Assembly: GCA_002189035.1 (NCBI GenBank)
Contig: NEEC01000029.1
Location: 1 to 64,000 of the forward strand
Source of the DNA: Utricularia gibba
Taxonomy: Eukaryota; Streptophyta; Magnoliopsida; Lamiales; Lentibulariaceae
DNA: 64,000 bases
Direction of reading: 5' to 3'
The notes under the pieces are model-generated. The model did no database searches and had not been told where the DNA came from. It worked only from the letters and a program-made list of their open reading frames with translations. The first letter of the stretch is position 1; each line of letters opens with the position of its first letter. A program made the translations under genes and the position numbers. Below, piece after piece: positions 1 through 15,000 of this stretch.

Positions 1-3000
1 CTTAGGGTGTGTCCTACTCGAAGCCTCATGGTTTCCTCGCACACCGTTCGGCATCTCGTCGATATCCTGAAGACCGTGATGAGTCACGCTGCGCCCGGAA
101 TACCGTTTCGAAGCTCGTTCCGAGCCGGTCATCTTCCGTGTTTAAAGCTTCTTCGTCCGAGGATGCATCAGAGCTCGAATTATCGCCTTCTATTAGCCTT
201 CAGATGCGCCACAAAGTGGCCACACGTTCGCGACGATGCGACTTGTAACACCAGAATCGACGCGATTGTGATTTTCGGCTTGCAAAACATCTGCGTTTTT
301 TTGGTGATGTGAAATATGGGTTTTCGAGGCGATCTTGCACATGCTTAGGGTGTGTCCCTACCCGAAGCCTCATGGTTTCCTCGCACACGTTCGGCATCTC
401 GTCGATATCCTGAAGACCGTGATGAGTCACGCTGCGCCGGAATACCGTTTCGAAGCTCGTTCCGAGCCGGTCATCTTCCGTGTTGAAAGCTTCTTCGTCC
501 GAGGATGCATCAGAGCTCGAATTATCGCCTTCTATTAGCCTTCAGATGCGCCACAAAGTGGCCACCACGTTCGACGATGCGACTTGGAACACCAAAATCG
601 ACGCGATTGTGATTTTCGGCTTGCAAAACATCTGCGTTTTTTCGGGTGATGTGAAATATGGGTTTTCGAGGCGATCTTTGCACATGCTTAGGGTGTGTCC
701 TACTGAAGCCTCATGGTTTCCTCGCACACCGTTCGGCATCTCGTCGATATCCTGAAGACCGTGATGAGTCACGCTGCGCCCGGATACCGTTTCGAAGCTC
801 GTTCCGAGCCGGTCATCTTCCGTGTTTAAAGCTTCTTCGTCCGAGGATGCATCAGAGCTCGAATTATCGCCTTCTATTAGCCTTCAGATGCGCCACAAAG
901 TGGCCACCACGTTCGCGACGATGCGACTTGGAACACCAAATCGACGCGATTGTGATTTTCGGCTTGCAAAACATCTGCGTTTTTTCGGGTGATGTGAAAT
1001 ATGGGTTTTCGAGGCGATCTTTGCACATGCTTAGGGTGTGTCCTACTGAAGCCTCATGGTTTCCTCGCACACCGTTCGGCATCTCGTCGATATCCTGAAG
1101 ACCGTGATGAGTCACGCTGCGCCGGAATACCGAAGCTCGTTCCGAGCCGGTCATCTTCCGTTTTGAAGCTTCTTCGTCCGAGGATGCATCAGAGCTCGAA
1201 TTATCGCCTTATATTAGCCTTCAGATGTGCCACAAAGTGGCCACCACGTTCGCGACGATGCGACTTGGAACACCAAAATCGACGCGATTGAATTTTCGGC
1301 TTGCAAAACATCTGCGTTTTTTCGGGTGATGTGAAATATGGGTTTTCGAGGCGATCTTGCACATGCTTAGGGTGTGTCCTACCGAAGCCTCATGGTTTCC
1401 TCGCACACCGTTCGGCATCTCGTCGATATCCTGAAGACCGTGATGAGTCACGCTGCGCCCGGAATACCGTTTCGAAGCTCGTTCCGAGCCGGTCATCTTC
1501 CGTGTTGAAAGCTTCTTCGTCCAGGATGCATCAGAGCTCGAATTATCGCCTTCTATTAGCCTTCAGATGCGCCACAAAGTGGCCACCACGTTCGCACGAT
1601 GCGACTTGAACACAAATCGACGCGATTGTGATTTTCGGCTTGCAAAACATCTGCGTTTTTTCGGGTGATGTGAAATATGGGTTTTCGAGGCGATCTTTGC
1701 ACATGCTTAGGGTGTGTCCCTACGTGAAGCCTCATGGTTTCCTCGCACACCGTTCGGCATCTCGTCGATATCCTGAAGACCGTGATGAGTCACGCTGCGC
1801 CCGGAATACCGTTTCGAAGCTCGTTCCGAGCCGGTCATCTTCCGTGTTTAAAGCTTCTTCGTCCGAGGATGCATCAGAGCTCGAATTATCGCCTTCTATT
1901 AGCCTTCAGATGCGCCACAAAGTGGCCACCACGTTCGCGACGATGCGACTTGTAACACCAGAATCGACGCGATTGTGATTTTCGGCTTGCAAAACATCTG
2001 CGTTTTTTCGGGTGATGTGAAATATGGGTTTTCGAGGCGATCTTTGCACATGCTTAGGGTGTGTCCTACGAAGCCTCATGGTTTCCTCGCACACCGTTCG
2101 GCATCTCGTCGATATCCTGAAGACCGTGATGAGTCACGCTGCGCCCGGATACCGTTTCGAAGCTCGTTCCGAGCCGGTCATCTTCCGTGTTGAAAGCTTC
2201 TTCGTCCGAGGATGCATCAGAGCTCGAATTATCGCCTTCTATTAGCCTTCAGATGCGCCACAAAGTGGCCACCACGTTCGCGACGATGCGACTTGGAACA
2301 CCAGAATCGACGCGATTGTGATTTTCGGCTTGCAAAACATCTGCGTTTTTTCGGGTGATGTGAAATATGGGTTTTCGAGGCGATCTTTGCACATGCTTAG
2401 GGTGTGTCCTACCGAAGCCTCATGGTTTCCTCGCACACCGTTCGGCATCTCGTCGATATCCTGAAGACCGTGATGAGTCACGCGCCCGGAATACCGTTTC
2501 GAAGCTCGTTCCGAGCCGGTCATCTTCCGTGTTGAAAGCTTCTTCGTCCGAGGATGCATCAGAGCTCGAATTATCGCCTTCTATTAGCCTTCAGATGCGC
2601 CACAAAGTGGCCACACGTTCGCGACGACTTCACGACGCGATTGATTTTCGGCTTGCAAAACATCTGCGTTTTTTTCGGGTGATGTGAAATATGGGTTTTC
2701 GAGGCGATCTTTGCACATGCTTAGGGTGTGTCCTACGTGAAGCCTCATGGTTTCCTCGCACACCGTTCGGCATCTCGTCGATATCCTGAAGACCGTGATG
2801 AGTCACGCTGCGCCCGGCAATACCGTTTCGAAGCTCGTTCCGAGCCGGTCATCTTCCGTGTTTAAAGCTTCTTCGTCCGAGGATGCATCAGAGCTCGAAT
2901 TATCGCCTTCTATTAGCCTTCAGATGCGCCACAAAGTGGCCACCACGTTCGCGACGATGCGACTTGGAACACCAAATCGACGCGATTGTATTTTCGGCTT

Positions 3001-6000
3001 GCAAAACATCTGCGTTTTTCGGGTGATGTGAAATATGGGTTTTCGAGGCGATCTTGCACATGCTTAGGGTGTGTCCTACCCGAAGCCTCATGGTTTCCTC
3101 GCACACCGTTCGGCATCTCGTCGATATCCTGAAAGACCGTGATGAGTCACGCTGCGCCCGGAATACCGTTTCGAAGCTCGTTCCGAGCCGGTCATCTTCC
3201 GTGTTGAAAGCTTCTTCGTCCGGATGCATCAGAGCTCGAATTATCGCCTTCTATTAGCCTTCAGATGCGCACAAAGTGGCCACCACGTTCGCGACGATGC
3301 GACTTGAAACACCAAATCGACGCGATTGTGATTTTCGGCTTGCAAAACATCTGCGTTTTTTCGGGTGATGTGAAATATGGGTTTTCGAGGCGATCTTTGC
3401 ACATGCTTAGGGTGTGTCCTACTGAAGCCTCATGGTTTCCTCGCACACCGTTCGGCATCTCGTCGATATCCTGAAGACCGTGATGAGTCACGCTGCGCCC
3501 GGATACCGTTTCGAAGCTCGTTCCGCCGGTCATCTTCCGTGTTGAAAGCTTCTTCGTCCGAGGATGCATCAGAGCTCGAATTATCGCCTTCTATTAGCCT
3601 TCAGATGCCACAAGTGGCCACCACGTTCGCGACGATGCGACTTGGAACACCAAAATCGACGCGATTGTATTTTCGGCTTGCAAAACATCTGCGTTTTTTG
3701 GGTGATGTGAAATATGGGTTTTCGAGGCGATCTTTGCACATGCTTAGGGTGTGTCCTACCCGAAGCCTCATGGTTTCCTCGCACACCGTTCGGCATCTCG
3801 TCGATATCCTGAAACCGTGATGAGTCACGCTGCGCCCGGAATACCGTTTCGAAGCTCGTCCGGTCATCTTCCGTGTTGAAAGCTTCTTCGTCCAGGATGC
3901 ATCAGAGCTCGAATTATCGCCTTCTATTAGCCTTCAGATGCGCCACAAAGTGGCCACCACGTTCGCGACGATGCGACTTGGAACACCAAAATCGACGCGA
4001 TTGTGATTTTCGGCTTGCAAAACATCTGCGTTTTTTCGGGTGATGTGAAATATGGGTTTTCGAGCGATCTTTGCACATGCTTAGGGTGTGTCCTACGTGA
4101 AGCCTCATGGTTTCCTCGCACACCGTTCGGCATCTCGTCGATATCCTGAAGACCGTGATGAGTCACGCTGCGCCCGGCATACCGTTTCGAAGCTCGTTCC
4201 GAGCCGGTCATCTTCCGTGTTTAAAGCTTCTTCGTCCGAGGATGCATCAGAGCTCGAATTATCGCCTTCTATTAGCCTTCAGATGCGCCACAAAGTGGCC
4301 ACCACGTTCGCGACGATGCGACTTGTAACACCAAATCGACGCGATTGTGATTTTCGGCTTGCAAAACATCTGCGTTTTTTGGGTGATGTGAAATATGGGT
4401 TTTCGAGGCGATCTTGCACATGCTTAGGGTGTCTACCCGAAGCCTCATGGTTTCCTCGCACACCGTTCGGCATCTCGTCGATATCCTGAAGACCGTGATG
4501 AGTCACGCTGCGCCCGGAATACCGTTTCGAAGCTCGTTCCGAGCCGGTCATCTTCCGTGTTGAAAGCTCTTCGTCCGAGGATGCATCAGAGCTCGAATTA
4601 TCGCCTTCTATTAGCCTTCAGATGCGCCACAAAGTGGCCACCACGTTCGCGACGATGCGACTTGGAACACCAGAATCGACGCGATTGTGAATTTTCGGCT
4701 TGCAAAACATCTGCGTTTTTTCGGGTGATGTGAAATATGGGTTTTCGAGGCGATCTTTGCACATGCTTAGGGTGTGTCCTACTGAAGCCTCATGGTTTCC
4801 TCGCACACCGTTCGGCATCTCGTCGATATCCTGAAGACCGTGATGAGTCACGCTGCGCCCGGATACCGTTTCGAAGCTCGTTCCGAGCCGGTCATCTTCC
4901 GTGTTGAAAGCTTCTTCGTCCGAGGATGCATCAGAGCTCGAATTATCGCCTTCTATTAGCCTTCAGATGCGCCACAAAGTGGCCACCACGTTCGCGACGA
5001 TGCGACTTGTAACACCAAAATCGACGCGATTGTATTTTCGGCTTGCAAAACATCTGCGTTTTTTGGGTGATGTGAAATATGGGTTTTCGAGGCGATCTTT
5101 GCACATGCTTAGGGTGTGTCCTACCCGAAGCCTCATGGTTTCCTCGCACACCGTTCGGCATCTCGTCGATATCCTGAAGACCGTGATGAGTCACGCTGCG
5201 CCCGGAATACCGTTTCGAAGCTCGTTCCGAGCCGGTCATCTTCCGTGTTGAAAGCTTCTTCGTCCAGGATGCATCAGAGCTCGAATTATCGCCTTCTATT
5301 AGCCTTCAGATGCGCCACAAAGTGGCCACCACGTTCGCGACGATGCGACTTGGAACACCAAATCGACGCGATTGTGATTTTCGGCTTGCAAAACATCTGC
5401 GTTTTTTCGGGTGATGTGAAATATGGTTTTTCGAGGCGATCTTTGCACATGCTTAGGGTGTGTCCTACCGAAGCCTCATGGTTTCCTCGCACACCGTTCG
5501 GCATCTCGTCGATATCCTGAAGACCGTGATGAGTCACGCTGCGCCCGGCATACCGTTTCGAAGCTCGTTCCGAGCCGGTCATCTTCCGTGTTTAAAGCTT
5601 CTTCGTCCGAGGATGCATCAGAGCTCGAATTATCGCCTTCTATTAGCCTTCAGATGCGCCACAAAGTGGCCACCACGTTCGCGACGACGACTTGTAACAC
5701 CAGAATCGACGCGATTGTGATTTTCGGCTTGCAAAACATCTGCGTTTTTTGGGTGATGTGAAATATGGGTTTTCGAGGCGATCTTGCACATGCTTAGGGT
5801 GTGTCCCTACCCGAAGCCTCATGGTTTCCTCGCACACCGTTCGGCATCTCGTCGATATCCTGAAGACCGTGATGAGTCACGCTGCGCCCGGAATACCGTT
5901 TCGAAGCTCGTTCCGAGCCGGTCATCTTCCGTGTTGAAAGCTTCTTCGTCCAAGGATGCATCAGAGCTCGAATTATCGCCTTCTATTAGCCTTCAGATGC

Positions 6001-9000
6001 CACAAAGTGGCCACCACGTTCGCGACGATGCGACTTGGAACACCAGAATCGACGCGATTGTGATTTTCGGCTTGCAAAACATCTGCGTTTTTTCGGGTGA
6101 TGTGAAATATGGGTTTTCGAGGCGATCTTTGCACATGCTTAGGGTGTGTCCTACCCGAAGCCTCATGGTTTCCTCGCACACCGTTCGGCATCTCGTCGAT
6201 ATCCTGAAGACCGTGATGAGTCACGCTGCGCCCGGCATACCGTTTCGAAGCTCGTTCCGAGCCGGTCATCTTCCGTGTTTAAAGCTTCTTCGTCCGAGGA
6301 TGCATCAGAGCTCGAATTATCGCCTTCTATTAGCCTTCAGATGCGCCACAAAGTGCCACCACGTTCGCGACGATGCGACTTGTAACACCAAAATCGACGC
6401 GATTGTATTTTCGGCTTGCAAACATCTGCGTTTTTTGGGTGATGTGAAATATGGGTTTTCGAGGCGATCTTTGCACATGCTTAGGGTGTGTCCTACCCGA
6501 AGCCTCATGGTTTCCTCGCACACCGTTCGGCATCTCGTCGATATCCTGAAGACCGTGATGAGTCACGCTGCGCCCGGAATACCGTTTCGAAGCTCGTTCC
6601 GAGCCGGTCATCTTCCGTGTTGAAAGCTTCTTCGTCCGAGGATGCATCAGAGCTCGAATTATCGCCTTCTATTAGCCTTCAGATGCGCCACAAAGTGGCC
6701 ACCACGTTCGCAACGATGCGACTTGGAACACCAAAATCGACGCGATTGTGATTTTCGGCTTGCAAAACATCTGCGTTTTTTCGGGTGATGTGAAATATGG
6801 GTTTTCGAGGCGATCTTTGCACATGCTTAGGGTGTGTCCTACTGAAGCCTCATGGTTTCCTCGCACACCGTTCGGCATCTCGTCGATATCCTGAAGACCG
6901 TGATGAGTCACGCTGCGCCCGGATACCGTTTCGAAGCTCGTTCCGAGCCGGTCATCTTCCGTGTTGAAAGCTTCTTCGTCCGAGGATGCATCAGAGCTCG
7001 AATTATCGCCTTCTATTAGCCTTCAGATGCGCCACAAAGTGGCCACCACGTTCGCGACGATGCGACTTGTAACACCAGAATCGACGCGATTGTGATTTTC
7101 GGCTTGCAAAACATCTGCGTTTTTTCGGGTGATGTGAAATATGGGTTTTCGAGGCGATCTTTGCACATGCTTAGGGTGTGTCCTACCGAAGCCTCATGGT
7201 TTCCTCGCACACCGTTCGGCATCTCGTCGATATCCTGAAGACCGTGATGAGTCACGCTGCGCCCGGAATACCGTTTCGAAGCTCGTTCCGAGCCGGTCAT
7301 CTTCCGTGTTTAAAGCTTCTTCGTCCGAGGATGCATCAGAGCTCGAATTATCGCCTTCTATTAGCCTTCAGATGCGCCACAAAGTGGCCACCACGTTCGC
7401 GACGATGCGACTTGGAACACCAAAATCGACGCGATTGTGATTTTCGGCTTGCAAAACATCTGCGTTTTTTCGGGTGATGTGAAATATGGGTTTTCGAGGC
7501 GATCTTTGCACATGCTTAGGGTGTGTCCTACCCGAAGCCTCATGGTTTCCTCGCACACCGTTCGGCATCTCGTCGATATCCTGAAGACCGTGATGAGTCA
7601 CGCTGCGCCCGGATACCGTTTCGAAGCTCGTTCCGAGCCGGTCATCTTCCGTGTTTAAAGCTTCTTCGTCCGAGGATGCATCAGAGCTCGAATTATCGCC
7701 TTCTATTAGCCTTCAGATGCGCCACAAAGTGGCCACCACGTTCGCGACGATGCGACTTGGAACACCAAAATCGACGCGATTGATTTTCGGCTTGCAAAAC
7801 ATCTGCGTTTTTTGGGTGATGTGAAATATGGGTTTTCGAGGCGATCTTTGCACATGCTTAGGGTGTGTCCCTACCCGAAGCCTCATGGTTTCCTCGCACA
7901 CCGTTCGGCATCTCGTCGATATCCTGAAGACCGTGATGAGTCACGCTGCGCCCGGAATACCGTTTCGAAGCTCGTTCCGAGCCGGTCATCTTCCGTGTTG
8001 AAAGCTTCTTCGTCCGAGGATGCATCAGAGCTCGAATTATCGCCTTCTATTAGCCTTCAGATGCGCCACAAAGTGGCCACCACGTTCGCGACGATGCGAC
8101 TTGGAACACCAAATCGACGCGATTGTGATTTTCGGCTTGCAAAACATCTGCGTTTTTTCGGGTGATGTGAAATATGGGTTTTCGAGGCGATCTTTGCACA
8201 TGCTTAGGGTGTGTCCTACCGAAGCCTCATGGTTTCCTCGCACACCGTTCGGCATCTCGTCGATATCCTGAAGACCGTGATGAGTCACGCTGCGCCCGGA
8301 TACCGTTTCGAAGCTCGTTCCGAGCCGGTCATCTTCCGTGTTGAAAGCTTCTTCGTCCGAGGATGCATCAGAGCTCGAATTATCGCCTTCTATTAGCCTT
8401 CAGATGCGCCACAAAGTGGCCACCACGTTCGCGACGATGCGACTTGTAACACCAAGAATCGACGCGATTGTGATTTTCGGCTTGCAAAACATCTGCGTTT
8501 TTTCGGGTGATGTGAAATATGGGTTTTCGAGGCGATCTTTGCACATGCTTAGGGTGTGTCCTACCGAAGCCTCATGGTTTCCTCGCACACCGTTCGGCAT
8601 CTCGTCGATATCCTGAAGACCGTGATGAGTCACGCTGCGCCCGGAATACCGTTTCGAAGCTCGTTCCGAGCCGGTCATCTTCCGTGTTTAAAGCTTCTTC
8701 GTCCGAGGATGCATCAGAGCTCGAATTATCGCCTTCTATTAGCCTTCAGATGCGCCACAAAGTGGCCACCACGTTCGCGACGATGCGACTTGGAACACCA
8801 AATCGACGCGATTGTATTTTCGGCTTGCAAAACATCTGCGTTTTTTGGGTGATGTGAAATATGGGTTTTCGAGGCGATCTTTGCACATGCTTAGGGTGTG
8901 TCCTACCCGAAGCCTCATGGTTTCCTCGCACACCGTTCGGCATCTCGTCGATATCCTGAAGACCGTGATGAGTCACGCTGCGCCCGGAATACCGTTTCGA

Positions 9001-12000
9001 AGCTCGTTCCGAGCCGGTCATCTTCCGTGTTGAAAGCTTCTTCGTCCGAGGATGCATCAGAGCTCGAATTATCGCCTTCTATTAGCCTTCAGATGCGCCA
9101 CAAAGTGGCCACCACGTTCGCGACGATGCGACTTGGAACACCAAAATCGACGCGATTGTGATTTTCGGCTTGCAAAACATCTGCGTTTTTTCGGGTGATG
9201 TGAAATATGGGTTTTCGAGGCGATCTTTGCACATGCTTAGGGTGTGTCCCTACCGAAGCCTCATGGTTTCCTCGCACACCGTTCGGCATCTCGTCGATAT
9301 CCTGAAGACCGTGATGAGTCACGCTGCGCCCGGCATACCGTTTCGAAGCTCGTTCGAGCCGGTCATCTTCCGTGTTGAAAGCTTCTTCGTCCGAGGATGC
9401 ATCAGAGCTCGAATTATCGCCTTCTATTAGCCTTCAGATGCGCCACAAAGTGGCCACCACGTTCGCGACGATGCGACTTGAACACCAGAATCGACGCGAT
9501 TGTGATTTTCGGCTTGCAAAACATCTGCGTTTTTTCGGGTGATGTGAAATATGGGTTTTCGAGGCGATCTTTGCACATGCTTAGGGTGTGTCCTACGTGA
9601 AGCCTCATGGTTTCCTCGCACACCGTTCGGCATCTCGTCGATATCCTGAAGACCGTGATGAGTCACGCTGCGCCCGGATACCGTTTCGAAGCTCGTTCCG
9701 AGCCGGTCATCTTCCGTGTTGAAAGCTTCTTCGTCCGAGGATGCATCAGAGCTCGAATTATCGCCTTCTATTAGCCTTCAGATGCGCCACAAAGTGGCCA
9801 CCACGTTCGCGACGATGCGACTTGTAACACCAAATCGACGCGATTGTGATTTTCGGCTTGCAAAACATCTGCGTTTTTTTCGGGTGATGTGAAATATGGG
9901 TTTTCGAGGCGATCTTTGCACATGCTTAGGGTGTGTCCCTACCGAAGCCTCATGGTTTCCTCGCACACCGTTCGGCATCTCGTCGATATCCTGAAGACCG
10001 TGATGAGTCACGCTGCGCCCGGATACCGTTTCGAAGCTCGTTCCGAGCCGGTCATCTTCCGTGTTGAAAGCTTCTTCGTCCGAGGATGCATCAGAGCTCG
10101 AATTATCGCCTTCTATTAGCCTTCAGATGCGCCACAAAGTGGCCACCACGTTCGCGACGATGCGACTTGGAACACCAAATCGACGCGATTGTATTTTCGG
10201 CTTGCAAAACATCTGCGTTTTTTTGATGTGAAATATGGGTTTTCGAGGCGATCTTTGCACATGCTTAGGGTGTGTCTACCCGAAGCCTCATGGTTTCCTC
10301 GCACACCGTTCGGCATCTCGTCGATATCCTGAAGACCGTGATGAGTCACGCTGCGCCCGGAATACCGTTTCGAAGCTCGTTCCGAGCCGGTCATCTTCCG
10401 TGTTGAAAGCTTCTTCGTCCGAGGATGCATCAGAGCTCGAATTATCGCCTTCTATTAGCCTTCAGATGCGCCACAAAGTGGCCACCACGTTCGCGACGAT
10501 GCGACTTGGAACACCAGAATCGACGCGATTGTGATTTTCGGCTTGCAAAACATCTGCGTTTTTTCGGGTGATGTGAAATATGGGTTTTCGAGGCGATCTT
10601 TGCACATGCTTAGGGTGTGTCCCTACTGAAGCCTCATGGTTTCCTCGCACACGTTCGGCATCTCGTCGATATCCTGAAGACCGTGATGAGTCACGCTGCG
10701 CCCGGATACCGTTTCGAAGCTCGTTCCGAGCCGGTCATCTTCCGTGTTTAAAGCTTCTTCGTCCGAGGATGCATCAGAGCTCGAATTATCGCCTTCTATT
10801 AGCCTTCAGATGTGCCACAAAGTGGCCACCACGTTCGCGACGATGCGACTTGGAACACCAAATCGACGATTGTGATTTTCGGCTTGCAAACATCTGCGTT
10901 TTTTCGGGTGATGTGAAATATGGGTTTTCGAGGCGATCTTTGCACATGCTTAGGGTGTGTCCTACCCGAAGCCTCATGGTTTCCTCGCACACCGTTCGGC
11001 ATCTCGTCGATATCCTGAAGACCGTGATGAGTCACGCTGCCCCGGAATACCGTTTCGAAGCTCGTTCCGAGCCGGTCATCTTCCGTGTTTAAAGCTTCTT
11101 CGTCCGAGGATGCATCAGAGCTCGAATTATCGCCTTCTATTAGCCTTCAGATGCGCCACAAAGTGGCCACACGTTCGCGACGATGCGACTTGGAACACCA
11201 AAATCGACGCGATTGTGATTTTCGGCTTGCAAAACATCTGCGTTTTTTTGGGTGATGTGAAATATGGGTTTTCGAGGCGATCTTTGCACATGCTTAGGGT
11301 GTGTCCTACCCGAAGCCTCATGGTTTCCTCGCACACCGTTCGGCATCTCGTCGATATCCTGAAGACCGTGATGAGTCACGCTGCGCCCGGCATACGTTTC
11401 GAAGCTCGTTCGAGCCGGTCATCTTCCGTGTTGAAAGCTTCTTCGTCCGAGGATGCATCAGAGCTCGAATTATCGCCTTCTATTAGCCTTCAGATGCGCC
11501 ACAAAGTGGCCACCACGTTCGCGACGATGCGACTTGGAACACCAAATCGACGCGATTGTGATTTTCGGCTTGCAAAACATCTGCGTTTTTTGGGTGATGT
11601 GAAATATGGGTTTTCGAGGCGATCTTTGCACATGCTTAGGGTGTGTCCTACCGAAGCCTCATGGTTTCCTCGCACACCCGGCATCGTCGATATCCTGAAA
11701 GACCGTGATGAGTCACGCTGCGCCCGGAATACCGTTTCGAAGCTCGTTCCGAGCCGGTCATCTTCCGTGTTGAAAGCTTCTTCGTCCGGATGCATCAGAG
11801 CTCGAATTATCGCCTTCTATTAGCCTTCAGATGCGCCACAAAGTGGCCACCACGTTCGCGACGATGCGACTTGGAACACCAATCGACGCGATTGTGATTT
11901 TCGGCTTGCAAAACATCTGCGTTTTTTTCGGGTGATGTGAAATATGGGGTTTTCGAGGCGATCTTTGCACATGCTTAGGGTGTGTCCTACTGAAGCCTCA

Positions 12001-15000
12001 TGGTTTCCTCGCACACCGTTCGGCATCTCGTCGATATCCTGAAGACCGTGATGAGTCACGCTGCGCCCGGCATACCGTTTCGAAGCTCGTTCCGAGCCGG
12101 TCATCTTCCGTGTTTAAAGCTTCTTCGTCCGAGGATGCATCAGAGCTCGAATTATCGCCTTCTATTAGCCTTCAGATGCGCCACAAAGTGGCCACCACGT
12201 TCGCGACGATGCGACTTGGAACACCAAAATCGACGCGATTGTGATTTTCGGCTTGCAAAACATCTGCGTTTTTTGGGTGATGTGAAATATGGGTTTTCGA
12301 GGCGATCTTTGCACATGCTTAGGGTGTGTCCTACCGAAGCCTCATGGTTTCCTCGCACACCGTTCGGCATCTCGTCGATATCCTGAAGACCGTGATGAGT
12401 CACGCTGCGCCCGGAATACCGTTTCGAAGCTCGTTCCGAGCCGGTCATCTTCCGTGTTGAAAGCTTCTTCGTCCGGATGCATCAGAGCTCGAATTATCGC
12501 CTTCTATTAGCCTTCAGATGCGCCACAAAGTGGCCACCACGTTCGCACGATGCGACTTGAACACCAGAATCGACGCGATTGTGATTTTCGGCTTGCAAAA
12601 CATCTGCGTTTTTTCGGGTGATGTGAAATATGGGTTTTCGAGGCGATCTTTGCACATGCTTAGGGTGTGTCCTACGTGAAGCCTCATGGTTTCCTCGCAC
12701 ACCGTTCGGCATCTCGTCGATATCCTGAAGACCGTGATGAGTCACGCTGCGCCCGGCATACCGTTTCGAAGCTCGTTCGAGCCGGTCATCTTCCGTGTTT
12801 AAAGCTTCTTCGTCCGAGGATGCATCAGAGCTCGAATTATCGCCTTCTATTAGCCTTCAGATGTGCCACAAAGTGGCCACCACGTTCGCGACGATGCGAC
12901 TTGTAACACCAGAATCGACGCGATTGTGATTTTCGGCTTGCAAAACATCTGCGTTTTTTCGGGTGATGTGAAATATGGGTTTTCGAGGCGATCTTTGCAC
13001 ATGCTTAGGGTGTGTCCCTACCCGAAGCCTCATGGTTTCCTCGCACACCGTTCGGCATCTCGTCGATATCCTGAAGACCGTGATGAGTCACGCTGCGCCG
13101 GAATACCGTTTCGAAGCTCGTTCCGAGCCGTCATCTTCCGTGTTGAAAGCTTCTTCGTCCGAGGATGCATCAGAGCTCGAATTATCGCCTTCTATTAGCC
13201 TTCAGATGCGCCACAAAGTGGCCACCACGTTCGCGACGATGCGACTTGGAACACCAAAATCGACGATTGTGATTTTCGGCTTGCAAAACATCTGCGTTTT
13301 TTGGGTGATGTGAAATATGGGTTTTCGAGGCGATCTTTGCACATGCTTAGGGTGTGTCACCCGAAGCCTCATGGTTTCTCGCACACCGTTCGGCATCTCG
13401 TCGATATCCTGAAGACCGTGATGAGTCACGCTGCGCCCGGCAATACCGTTTCGAAGCTCGTTCCGAGCCGGTCATCTTCCGTGTTGAAAGCTTCTTCGTC
13501 CGAGGATGCATCAGAGCTCGAATTATCGCCTTCTATTAGCCTTCAGATGCGCCACAAAGTGGCCACCACGTTCGCGACGATGCGACTTGGAACACCAGAA
13601 TCGACGCGATTGTGATTTTCGGCTTGCAAAACATCTGCGTTTTTTCGGGTGATGTGAAATATGGGTTTCGAGGCGATCTTTGCACATGCTTAGGGTGTGT
13701 CCTACTGAAGCCTCATGGTTTCCTCGCACACCGTTCGGCATCTCGTCGATATCCTGAAGACCGTGATGAGTCACGCTGCGCCCGGATACCGTTTCGAAGC
13801 TCGTTCCGAGCCGGTCATCTTCCGTGTTGAAAGCTTCTTCGTCCGAGGATGCATCAGAGCTCGAATTATCGCCTTCTATTAGCCTTCAGATGCGCCACAA
13901 AGTGGCCACCACGTTCGCGACGATGCGACTTGGAACACCAGAATCGACGCGATTGTGATTTTCGGCTTGCAAAACATCTGCGTTTTTTCGGGTGATGTGA
14001 AATATGGGTTTTCGAGGCGATCTTTGCACATGCTTAGGGTGTGTCCCTACCGAAGCCTCATGGTTTCCTCGCACACCGTTCGGCATCTCGTCGATATCCT
14101 GAAGACCGTGATGAGTCACGCTGCGCCCGGATACCGTTTCGAAGCTCGTTCCGAGCCGGTCATCTTCCGTGTTGAAAGCTTCTTCGTCCGAGGATGCATC
14201 AGAGCTCGAATTATCGCCTTCTATTAGCCTTCAGATGCGCCACAAAGTGGCCACCACGTTCGCGACGATGCGACTTGGAACACCAAAATCGACGCGATTG
14301 TGATTTTCGGCTTGCAAAACATCTGCGTTTTTTCGGGTGATGTGAAATATGGGTTTTCGAGGCGATCTTTGCACATGCTTAGGGTGTGTCCTACCGAAGC
14401 CTCATGGTTTCCTCGCACACCGTTCGGCATCTCGTCGATATCCTGAAGACCGTGATGAGTCACGCTGCGCCCGGATACCGTTTCGAAGCTCGTTCCGAGC
14501 CGGTCATCTTCCGTGTTGAAAGCTTCTTCGTCCGAGGATGCATCAGAGCTCGAATTATCGCCTTCTATTAGCCTTCAGATGTGCCACAAAGTGGCCACCA
14601 CGTTCGCGACGATGCGACTTGGAACACCAAAATCGACGCGATTGTGATTTTCGGCTTGCAAAACATCTGCGTTTTTTTGGGTGATGTGAAATATGGGTTT
14701 TCGAGGCGATCTTTGCACATGCTTAGGGTGTGTCCCTACCCGAAGCCTCATGGTTTCCTCGCACACCGTTCGGCATCTCTCGTCGATATCCTGAAGACCG
14801 TGATGAGTCACGCTGCGCCCGGAATACCGTTTCGAAGCTCGTTCCGAGCCGGTCATCTTCCGTGTTGAAAGCTTCTTCGTCCGAGATGCATCAGAGCTCG
14901 AATTATCGCCTTCTATTAGCCTTCAGATGTGCCACAAAGTGGCCACACGTTCGCGACGATGCGACTTGGAACACCAAAATCGACGATTGTGATTTTCGGC